NCBI GenBank assembly: GCA_001556125.1 | Contig: LSIG01000038.1 | Coordinates: 1 to 41,468 of the forward strand | Direction of reading: 5' to 3' | DNA from: Rhizobiales bacterium CCH10-E5 | GTDB taxonomy: Bacteria > Pseudomonadota > Alphaproteobacteria > Rhizobiales > Beijerinckiaceae | Length of the DNA stretch: 41,468 bases | Shown here: in pieces, positions 33,741-41,468 of the stretch | How positions within the stretch are numbered: the first letter of the stretch is position 1 | Layout of the letters: every line of letters begins with the position of its first letter | The notes under the pieces: model-generated | What the model was told of the DNA's origin: nothing | The model's input: the letters and a program-made list of their open reading frames with translations, nothing else | Database searches by the model: none | Program-made: the position numbers and the translations under genes

Positions 33741-33780
33741 TTAAGTTTTATCGCTCCAGCGCGCAAGCCTCCTGACCGCG

Positions 33781-35052
<1,272 letters not shown>

Positions 35053-35155
35053 GGTCGTCTCTCCCCTGCTGTCCGCCCGCCGGCGGTCGGGCCGCGGGTG
35101 GTTGGAGCGATCATGCACCATATGCTGCGTCGCGCCATCAGCCGATCGAACTATA

Positions 35156-35166
35156 TTGCGCCGCAA
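35156..35166. promoter_or_regulatory. TTGC-GCC-GCAA palindrome in the ccr promoter region
   Basis: The short perfect dyad lies about 104 bases upstream of the ccr start. On the minus strand it ends just before TATAGT, a good -10 candidate. The form TTGC-N-GCAA recalls sites of short-chain fatty acid regulators such as RamB/PccR, which control acyl-CoA pathways in related bacteria. This is a resemblance only. Confidence 0.35.
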
Positions 35167-35267
35167 AATGCACGAACCGCAGATGATGGCGCGCAACGAC
35201 GGCGGCGGGCGGCAGCGTCCCCTTAACCGCTTGCCGCTAACGTAAAGGGCCCTCCGGAGACCCGACG

Positions 35268-35576
35268 ATGCGAACGCTGATCCTGATGCTCGGCCTGCCC
35301 GACATGTCGACGCCGCAGCTCGTCGTCTTCCTGGCCATCGTCGGCGTTGGGCTGCTGCTGTTCGGATGGATTTCCGACATGCTGCTGCGGGACGGCGCCT
35401 TCGGCATCATCCTGAACGGCGTCATCATCACCGGCGGCGCGATCGGCGGGACGCTGCTCTGGCGCAAGCTGGGCTACACGATCGGCACCAACCCCGCGCT
35501 GACGACATCGCTGGTGGCGCTGGGGAGCGGGCTTGCCCTGCTGATCCTGCTGACGGTGATCCGGCGCTGGCTGTGA
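35268..35576 (+). CDS. Small membrane protein of unknown function
   Basis: The 102-residue product has three predicted membrane helices: about 17-38 (QLVVFLAIVGVGLLLFGWIS), 44-64 (AFGIILNGVIITGGAIGGTL) and 80-99 (TSLVALGSGLALLILLTVIR). I recognise no catalytic motif. The glycine-rich middle helix recalls small transglycosylase-associated or GlsB-type membrane proteins, but the match is loose. CCGGAG lies about eight bases before the ATG. It diverges from ccr and converges on ubiG, so it is a single-gene unit. Confidence 0.7.
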   Translation: MRTLILMLGLPDMSTPQLVVFLAIVGVGLLLFGWISDMLLRDGAFGIILNGVIITGGAIGGTLLWRKLGYTIGTNPALTTSLVALGSGLALLILLTVIRRWL

Positions 35577-35588
35577 GCGCCCGCCGCC

Positions 35589-36359
35589 TCAGGCCTGCCG
35601 GTAGGCGACCATCATGTAGTTGACGTCGGTGTCGTGCGAGGCCGACCAGCGGTCCGTCAGCGGGTTGTAGGTCACGCCCGTGGTCTCGCCGAGGTCGAGC
35701 CCGCAGCGGGCGATCGCGTCGCCGAGTTCGTCCGGCTTCACGAACTTCTCCCAGTCATGGGTGCCGCGCGGCAGCCAGCGCAGGACGTATTCGGCCCCGA
35801 CGATGGCGAGCGCGTAGGATTTCAGCGTGCGGTTCAGCGTCGCCATCACCAGCAATCCGCCCGGCTTCACGGCCGCGCAGCAGGCGGCCACGAAGGCCTC
35901 GACATCGGCGACATGCTCGACGACCTCCATCGCCAGGACGATGTCGTAGCGCGCGCCTTCGGCGACCAGCGCCTCGATGGTCTCCTGGCGGTAATCCACC
36001 GAAAGACCCGAGGCCTCGGCATGGGAGCGGGCGACCGCGACGTTGGTCGGCGCGGGATCGAGCCCCGTCACCTGCGCGCCCAGGCGCGCCAGCGGCTCGC
36101 TGAGGACGCCGCCGCCGCAGCCGATGTCGACGAGCGTCAGCCCCTCGAGCGAGCGGATCGTCTTCGGATCGCGGCCGAAACGGGCGCAGGCGAGATCACG
36201 GATGAAGGCGAGCCGGACGGGGTTGAACTTGTGCAGCACCGCCATGGGTCCCTTCGGGTCCCACCAGGTCTTCGCAATGCCCTCGAAGCGCGCCACCTCG
36301 GCGGGATCGATGGTGGAACCGTCCCGGGTTGCGCCCTCGGTCCGTGCGCTCGCCACCAT
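35589..36359 (-). CDS. ubiG: Ubiquinone biosynthesis O-methyltransferase UbiG
   Basis: UbiG performs both O-methylations of the ubiquinone ring with S-adenosylmethionine. The 256-residue protein has the family N-terminus (IDPAEVARFEGIAKTWWDPK, MAVLHKFNPVRLAFI), methyltransferase motif I (LVDIGCGGGVLSEPLARLGA), motif post-I (GLDPAPTNV), the segment VLAMEVVEHV, and the C-terminal GVTYNPLTDRWSASHDTDVN. Length is normal. ATG 36359 has AAGGGAG about seven bases upstream; a codon at 36398 would add an unlike extension. It diverges from lysC, a common arrangement in this order. Confidence 0.95.
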   Translation of the reverse strand: MVASARTEGATRDGSTIDPAEVARFEGIAKTWWDPKGPMAVLHKFNPVRLAFIRDLACARFGRDPKTIRSLEGLTLVDIGCGGGVLSEPLARLGAQVTGLDPAPTNVAVARSHAEASGLSVDYRQETIEALVAEGARYDIVLAMEVVEHVADVEAFVAACCAAVKPGGLLVMATLNRTLKSYALAIVGAEYVLRWLPRGTHDWEKFVKPDELGDAIARCGLDLGETTGVTYNPLTDRWSASHDTDVNYMMVAYRQA

Positions 36360-36507
36360 GCTCGTGCTCCCTTCGCCACCGACGGGCCTTCGTCGCATTG
36401 ACAGGCCCGCCGCTCCCCGTCATCTACACGCGCCCCGCGCCCGGCGCGAGGGTGACCTTTCGTCCCGCCCGTCGGGATATTCCGTCTTCGAGAGCCTCTG
36501 GACCGCC

Positions 36508-37746
36508 ATGGCCCGTCTGGTGATGAAATTCGGCGGCACCTCCGTCGCCACGGTGGAGCGGATCAAGAACGCGGCCCGGCACGTCAAACGCGAGTTCGAC
36601 GCCGGCCACGAGGTGGCGGTCGTCGTCTCCGCCATGTCCGGCAAGACCAACGAGCTGGTGGCCTGGTGCAAGGAGGCCGCGCCGCTCTACGACCGCGCCG
36701 AATACGACGTGGTCGTCGCCTCGGGCGAGCAGGTGACCTCCGGCCTGATGGCGATCGTGCTGCAGGAAATGGGGCTTCCGACCCGCTCCTGGCAGGGCTG
36801 GCAGATCCCGATCTACGGCTCGGATGCGCATGGTTCCTCGCGGATCGAGAGCGTCGACGGCGCCGGGATCCTCGCCGGCTTCGACCGCAACCGCGAGATC
36901 GCGGTCTGCTCGGGATTCCAGGGCGTCCACGCCCAGAGCAACCGCGTCGTCACGCTCGGTCGCGGCGGCTCGGACACCTCCGCCGTCGCGATCGCGGCGG
37001 GGCTGAAGGCGGATCGCTGCGACATCTACACCGATGTCGACGGCGTCTACACCACCGACCCCCGCGTCGTGCCCAAGGCGCGGCGCATGGACAGGGTCTC
37101 CTTCGAGGAGATGCTGGAGATGGCCTCGCTCGGCTCGAAGGTGCTCCAGGTCCGCTCGGTCGAGATCGCGATGGTGCATCGCGTGCCGACCTATGTGCGC
37201 TCCTCCTTCGACGACCCCACCAACCCCAATCCAGGCACCCTCATCTGCGACGAGGACGACATCGTGGAACAGCAGATCGTCACCGGCATCGCCTTTTCGC
37301 GCGACGAAGCCCAGATCACGCTCCGGCGCGTGGCCGACAAGCCGGGCGTGGCGGCGGCCATCTTCGGTCCGCTGGCCGATGCCAACATCAATGTCGACAT
37401 GATCATCCAGGTCGTGTCCGACGACCAGGCGACGACGGACATCACCTTCACCGTGCCCACCGCCGATTACGAGCGCGCCAAGACGCTGCTGGAGAGCCTT
37501 CACGGGCAGATCCATTACCAGGCGCTTCAGGGCGCGACCGACGTGGTCAAGGTGTCGGCGATCGGCGTCGGCATGCGCAGCCATGCCGGCGTGGCGGCCC
37601 GCGCCTTCCGCGCCCTGTCGGAAAAGGGCATCAACATCCGCGCCATCACCACCTCCGAGATCAAGTTCTCGGTGCTGATCGACGCCGCCTATACCGAGCT
37701 CGCGGTGCGCACCCTGCATTCACTCTACGGGCTCGACGCGGCTTAA
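36508..37746 (+). CDS. lysC: Aspartate kinase
   Basis: This enzyme phosphorylates aspartate at the head of the lysine, threonine and methionine pathways. The 412-residue protein has the kinase domain with MKFGGTSVA (6-14), VVVSAMSGKTNEL, VVASGEQVTSGL, GRGGSDTSAVAIAAGL and TDVDGVYTTDPR. Two C-terminal ACT domains are present (about 265-412: ITLRRVADKPGVAAAIFGPL, VKVSAIGVGMRSHAGVAARA), the site of feedback control by lysine and/or threonine. ATG 36508 begins the conserved MARLVMKFGG. A hairpin terminator follows the stop codon. Confidence 0.96.
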   Translation: MARLVMKFGGTSVATVERIKNAARHVKREFDAGHEVAVVVSAMSGKTNELVAWCKEAAPLYDRAEYDVVVASGEQVTSGLMAIVLQEMGLPTRSWQGWQIPIYGSDAHGSSRIESVDGAGILAGFDRNREIAVCSGFQGVHAQSNRVVTLGRGGSDTSAVAIAAGLKADRCDIYTDVDGVYTTDPRVVPKARRMDRVSFEEMLEMASLGSKVLQVRSVEIAMVHRVPTYVRSSFDDPTNPNPGTLICDEDDIVEQQIVTGIAFSRDEAQITLRRVADKPGVAAAIFGPLADANINVDMIIQVVSDDQATTDITFTVPTADYERAKTLLESLHGQIHYQALQGATDVVKVSAIGVGMRSHAGVAARAFRALSEKGINIRAITTSEIKFSVLIDAAYTELAVRTLHSLYGLDAA

Positions 37747-37760
37747 GAAGGCGCTGAGGA

Positions 37761-37800
37761 CGGCGCGAAAATGTTTCCGAATTCGCGCCGCCTTTGTTTA
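37761..37800 (+). terminator. Intrinsic terminator after lysC
   Basis: A nine-base-pair stem, CGGCGCGAA (37761-37769) with TTCGCGCCG (37782-37790), encloses a 12-base loop and is followed by CCTTTGTTTA. It begins 15 bases after the lysC stop codon. The chemoreceptor start lies just beyond it. Confidence 0.6.
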
Positions 37801-37808
37801 GGGGGGCC

Positions 37809-39227
37809 GTGAGATCGTCAAAGCCGGCGAAACGTCGGCACAGGCGCATCTTGACCCAGGATACACCCTCTCCCGCAGAACCCGCCGCGATCACGCGCGC
37901 CGGCATCGAGAGACTGTTGACCGTCTCGGGTGTCGACGAGCGCTCGATCGCCGTGGCGCGGTCGCTGCTGCCGGTGGTGCGCGCGAGGGCGCGGGCGGCG
38001 ACGAACGACTACTGCGACCATCTCGAACGCTCCGTCGTAGATATGAGGCCCCATGTCGAGCGACATCGCCAGCCGATCGTCGAGGCCGAAGAGCGCCACC
38101 TCGAGATGCTGTTCAGCGGAGGGTTCGGCGACGACTATGCCGCCGACCTCAACCGCGCCGCGACCAGCGACTACGGCGATGCGATGGGCATCCGCACGCG
38201 GCTGGGAACGGCGCTGCGGCTGATCGAGCCGCTCTTCGCGGAGATCGCGCGGCGGCGGCGCTTCAGCAGCCGCGCAGCCATCGCCGATGCGGCCGCACTG
38301 ACCCGACTCCTGCTGTGCGACGCGCTCGCCGCCACCTCCTGCCACCAGCGGGCGAGCCGGATCGGCCTGACGCGCCGCGAGAACGCGCTGCATCTGGCCG
38401 CATCTTCCTTCCAGGACCAGATCGGCCAGCTCTCGGAGAGCCTTCGGCTCGCCGCGAGCACGCTGCGCGACTATGCGGCGACGAGCCTCTATCGCAGCGG
38501 CCAGGCCGACCGCGAGGCTACGGTGGCGGAGGACGCCGCGCGCGCCTGCACCGACCGCATCGACCGCGCTGTCGCCGCCACCAACGGCCTCGTCCGCGCG
38601 CTCGACCATGTCAGCCAGGAGACGCAGCAGAGCTTCAGCATCGCCGCTGCCGCCGTCGCCGATACGCGCGAGGTCACCGATGCGATGGCGGTGCTGACGG
38701 AGGCGACGGGGCGGATCGGCTCGATCGTGACCCTGATCGAGCAGATCGCGACCAAGACCAACCTGCTCGCCCTCAACGCCACCATCGAGGCGGCCCGCGC
38801 CGGCGCCGCCGGGCGGGGCTTCGCCGTCGTAGCGGCGGAGGTGAAGTCGCTGGCGCACCAGACCGCCGGGGCGACAGGTGACATCGCCGGTCAGATCGCC
38901 CAGGTGCAGGCGGCGGCGCAGAGCTGCGTGTGGCATGTCGGCTCGATCAGCCAGACCATCGGGCGGATGGAAGAGACCGCTGCTTCGATTGCCCAGACCG
39001 TCCGCCAGCAATCGGCGGCGACGGGCGATATGGCTGCGGATGCGCAGGAGGCGGCGACCCGCACCCGGGAAGGTCTGACCTCCGCCCAAGCCGCGCGGCT
39101 CTCGATCGGCGACGTCGCCAAGATGTCGATCGAACTCGACAGCGCCGCCGTGCAGGTCGAGGCCTCGTCCGGGATGATCAGCGACCTCGTCGCGCATTTC
39201 CTCGCGAGTCTGCGGCCGGCGGCCTGA
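37809..39227 (+). CDS. Soluble globin-type methyl-accepting chemotaxis protein
   Basis: The 472-residue protein has no membrane helix. Residues about 30-175 look like a globin-coupled sensor domain ([60 protein letters not shown]). Residues about 270-460 are a signalling domain with the conserved hairpin [20 protein letters not shown] and [13 protein letters not shown]. The sensor stretch [13 protein letters not shown] lacks His where HemAT-like proteins have the haem-binding His four residues before the Gly, so it may not bind haem. Start choice is uncertain: GTG 37809 follows AGGGGGG closely; a TTG at 37794 lies in the terminator T tract; a TTG at 37851 is also possible. No other chemotaxis genes are nearby. 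Confidence 0.85.
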   Translation: MRSSKPAKRRHRRILTQDTPSPAEPAAITRAGIERLLTVSGVDERSIAVARSLLPVVRARARAATNDYCDHLERSVVDMRPHVERHRQPIVEAEERHLEMLFSGGFGDDYAADLNRAATSDYGDAMGIRTRLGTALRLIEPLFAEIARRRRFSSRAAIADAAALTRLLLCDALAATSCHQRASRIGLTRRENALHLAASSFQDQIGQLSESLRLAASTLRDYAATSLYRSGQADREATVAEDAARACTDRIDRAVAATNGLVRALDHVSQETQQSFSIAAAAVADTREVTDAMAVLTEATGRIGSIVTLIEQIATKTNLLALNATIEAARAGAAGRGFAVVAAEVKSLAHQTAGATGDIAGQIAQVQAAAQSCVWHVGSISQTIGRMEETAASIAQTVRQQSAATGDMAADAQEAATRTREGLTSAQAARLSIGDVAKMSIELDSAAVQVEASSGMISDLVAHFLASLRPAA

Positions 39228-39309
39228 GCGTCTGCGCGCCGAAAGGCCAATGGCGCTCGGCGCCCGACGGTGGCACAGCAAGGGCCCGATCCCCGCGGTC
39301 CTGCCGCCC

Positions 39310-40050
39310 ATGCGCCTCGCCGTCCTCACGGATCTGCACGCCAATCGCGAGGCGACCGAGGCCGTTCTCGCCACGGTCGCAAGGCTGGCGCCGGATCGCA
39401 TCGTTCTGCTTGGCGACATCGTCGGCTATGGGCCGGACCCTGTCTTCGCGGTCGAGGCCGCGGCGCGGCTGGTCGAGGACGGGGCGCTGTGCGTTCTGGG
39501 CAATCATGACGAGGCCACGGTCCAGGGCCCGGGGGGGATGACGCCGCATGCCCATGACGCGATCGTCTGGACACGCGCGCAGCTCTCGCCCGCCCATCTC
39601 GCCTTTCTGTCCAGCCTGAAGCTGACAGCGGAGCTGCCGGGCCTGCTGCTGGTCCATGCCAGCGCTGCAGCGCCCGGCAAATGGCCCTATCTGCGGCATG
39701 GGAAGGCGGCCCGCGAGTGCCTGGCCGCCACCACGGCCCCGCTCGTGCTCTGCGGCCATACCCATGTGCCGGCGATCCATTACGCGCTGCCGGGCCGCGA
39801 GCCGGTGTGCTTCACGCCGCTGCCGCAGATCGCCGCGCCGCTGTCCGCGATCCGGCGCCATGTCGTGGTGGTGGGCGCCGTCGGGCAGCCGCGCGACGGC
39901 AATCCCGCCGCCTGCCTCGCGCTTCTCGATACCGACCGGCGCGAGGTGACGATGATCCGCGTGCCCTATGACACGCAGGAGACCGCCCGCAAGATCGCCG
40001 CCGCCGGCCTGCCGGACTGGCTGGGCCTGCGGCTGCAGGTCGGCCGCTAG
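39310..40050 (+). CDS. Calcineurin-like metallophosphoesterase
   Basis: The 246-residue cytoplasmic protein has all metal motifs of the two-metal phosphoesterase fold: LTDLHANREA (Asp, His), LLGDIVGYGPDP, LGNHDEA, LVHAS, and CGHTHVP. It belongs to the small YfcE/MJ0936-like branch whose members act on phosphodiesters or phosphoproteins; the substrate is unknown. ATG 39310 begins the first strand (MRLAVLTDLH); ATG 39250 would add 20 residues. Its stop codon is 16 bases from the start of the kinase gene, so the two are probably co-translated. This suggests a paired kinase and phosphatase. Confidence 0.87.
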   Translation: MRLAVLTDLHANREATEAVLATVARLAPDRIVLLGDIVGYGPDPVFAVEAAARLVEDGALCVLGNHDEATVQGPGGMTPHAHDAIVWTRAQLSPAHLAFLSSLKLTAELPGLLLVHASAAAPGKWPYLRHGKAARECLAATTAPLVLCGHTHVPAIHYALPGREPVCFTPLPQIAAPLSAIRRHVVVVGAVGQPRDGNPAACLALLDTDRREVTMIRVPYDTQETARKIAAAGLPDWLGLRLQVGR

Positions 40051-40066
40051 GATGAAGGGAAACGCC

Positions 40067-41467
40067 ATGGAGACGCCCCGCATCGGCTCTGTCATCGACG
40101 GCTTCACCCTGACGGAGCGTCTGCCCTCGGGCGGCATGGCGACGCTCTGGCGGGCGATCCATCCCGACCATGCCGGCCCCCTGGTGATGAAGATCCCGAT
40201 CCTCGACCCCGGCGCCGACGTCTCGACCATCGTCGGCTACGAGACCGAGGTGATGGTCCACAAGCGGCTCTCCGGGCCGCATGTGCCGACTTTCGCCGGC
40301 GCCGGCGACCTCGCCGCCATCCCCTACATCGCCATGGGATTCGTCGCGGGCGAGCGGCTGGCCGAGACCATGGGCAAGGCGCCGCTGCCGATCACGGAGA
40401 TGGTCCGCATCGGAGGCGCGATCGCGGTCGGCCTCGCGGATCTGCACCGGCAGAAGGTGGTGCATCTCGATCTCAAGCCCGAGAACGTGATGATGACGCC
40501 GAACGGCGCCGTGCTGCTCGATTTCGGCCTGTCGCGCCATGCCGAGCTGCCGGATCTGCTCGGCGAGGAGAGCTCCGCCCCGATGGGAACCGCGGCTTAT
40601 TTGGCGCCGGAGCAGGTGCTGGGCGACCGCTCCGACCCGGCGAGCGACATCTTCGCGCTGGGCTGCCTGCTCTATCAGATGGCCACCGGCGAGGAGCCCT
40701 TCGGCCGGCCGGCGACGCTGCCCGGCATGAAGCGGCGGCTCTATCATGCGCCGCGCCCGCCGCGCGCGCTGCGGCCGGACATGCCGGCCTGGCTCGAGGA
40801 GATCGTGCTGCGCTGCCTCGAGGTCGACCGCAGCCGCCGCTATGCGGACGCCGCCAAGGTTGCCTTCGACCTGCGCCATCCCGACCAGGTCGTGGTCGCC
40901 CGCCATCGCAAGCCGTCAGCTCCGCCCAGCCTGGGGCAGCGCCTGCTGGCGCGCTTCCAGAAGCGCGAGGAGAGCGAGGTGCTGGGGCCGCCGACGCGCG
41001 CGCGGCGCGAGGCTGGCCCCTCGATCGTGCTGGCGGCGGTGGATCTCTCGGGCGCCCATGACGAGCTGGCGCAGGCGATCCTGGCCGAGACGCGCCGCCT
41101 GCTCGACACGCGGGAGGATTCCTGGCTCGCCTGCCTGAGCATCCTGCGCACCGAATTGCTGCGCGATAATCAGGGCCTCGATGCGCAGGGCCGCTCGGCC
41201 TATATCGGGCGGCTCGTGGCGCTGAAGGACTGGGCCCGGCCGCTGCATCTGCGCGAGGACCGGGTGAGCTACCATGTCATCGAGGCGGTCAGCGCCGCCG
41301 ACGCGATCCTCGGCTATGCCGAGCACAACGACATCGACCATATCGTGCTCGGCGCCCGCAGCTCCTCGGCGGTGCGGCGCCATCTCGGCAGCGTCTCGAC
41401 CAAGGTGGTGGCCGAGGCGCGCTGCTCGGTCTCGGTGGTCAGGATCAAGGGCGGCGCGACATCGTGA
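40067..41467 (+). CDS. Serine/threonine kinase fused to a universal stress protein domain
   Basis: The 466-residue cytoplasmic protein has a Hanks-type kinase domain at about 10-270. It has a Gly-rich loop LPSGGMATLW, Lys42 in VMKIPI, HLDLKPEN (133-140), DFG at 152-154, TAAYLAPEQ and SDIFALGCLLYQMATG. The Arg of the HRD motif is Leu, a non-RD kinase, so it may not need activation-loop phosphorylation. Residues about 318-460 form a universal stress protein fold (SIVLAAVDLSGAHDELAQAI, HNDIDHIVLGARSSSAVRRH, GSVSTKVVAEARCSVSVVRI) with the nucleotide-binding Gly pattern. There is no membrane helix. ATG 40067 has AAGGGA six bases upstream; ATG 40052 is possible. It follows the phosphoesterase gene by 16 bases. 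Confidence 0.9.
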   Translation: METPRIGSVIDGFTLTERLPSGGMATLWRAIHPDHAGPLVMKIPILDPGADVSTIVGYETEVMVHKRLSGPHVPTFAGAGDLAAIPYIAMGFVAGERLAETMGKAPLPITEMVRIGGAIAVGLADLHRQKVVHLDLKPENVMMTPNGAVLLDFGLSRHAELPDLLGEESSAPMGTAAYLAPEQVLGDRSDPASDIFALGCLLYQMATGEEPFGRPATLPGMKRRLYHAPRPPRALRPDMPAWLEEIVLRCLEVDRSRRYADAAKVAFDLRHPDQVVVARHRKPSAPPSLGQRLLARFQKREESEVLGPPTRARREAGPSIVLAAVDLSGAHDELAQAILAETRRLLDTREDSWLACLSILRTELLRDNQGLDAQGRSAYIGRLVALKDWARPLHLREDRVSYHVIEAVSAADAILGYAEHNDIDHIVLGARSSSAVRRHLGSVSTKVVAEARCSVSVVRIKGGATS

Positions 41468-41468
41468 C

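Overview
The window reads as chromosomal DNA of a high-GC alphaproteobacterium of the order Hyphomicrobiales. The best guess is Bosea or a close relative. This is inferred from the gene families: an alphaproteobacterial porin with the ADLP and YGAGFFYIPGT signatures, ethylmalonyl-CoA pathway enzymes, TamA/TamB, and an EcfG-like promoter. It also fits the high GC content and the several classes of intergenic palindromic repeats. All identifications come from reading the translated sequence; no database search was run. I saw no rRNA, tRNA, CRISPR array or insertion sequence.

Bases 1-8346 hold housekeeping and envelope genes: smpB and dapA on the minus strand, then a soluble lytic transglycosylase and an alpha/beta hydrolase on the plus strand. 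A minus-strand pair follows, made of a large repeat-rich OmpA-family protein and a small membrane protein with a NuoE/L21-type helix-hairpin-helix tail. Bases 8563-10014 hold a porin gene, with its own strong terminator and ribosome site, that carries an in-frame amber codon right after the signal peptide. Bases 10512-16858 hold tamB and tamA, overlapping by one base.

Bases 16975-28370 form a catabolic region. A MhpD-type hydratase and a DUF4142 stress protein lead into a LysR regulator, followed by a long plus-strand gene train. The train encodes an AroE/YdiB-like dehydrogenase with an apparent NAD-type pocket, a complete Liv-type ABC importer, a Gfo/Idh/MocA oxidoreductase and a QuiC-type 3-dehydroshikimate dehydratase. 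Together these look like uptake of a hydroaromatic acid (shikimate, quinate or dehydroshikimate) and conversion to protocatechuate. An inverted repeat just after the regulator gene is a candidate operator. Three palindromic repeats sit inside the train.

Bases 28402-29012 hold a RelE/HigB-like toxin-antitoxin pair with a promoter that would give a leaderless toxin mRNA. Bases 29083-35052, all minus strand, hold an HD-GYP protein, methylsuccinyl-CoA dehydrogenase (mcd), an EamA transporter, a glutathione S-transferase and crotonyl-CoA carboxylase/reductase (ccr). The two ethylmalonyl-CoA pathway genes are therefore separated by unrelated genes. Bases 35268-37746 hold a small membrane protein, ubiG and lysC.

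Bases 37809-41467 hold a soluble globin-type chemoreceptor that seems to lack the haem-binding histidine, a metallophosphoesterase, and a kinase-universal stress protein fusion adjoining it. This last trio, the hydroaromatic operon and the amber-interrupted porin are the parts most worth a second look.
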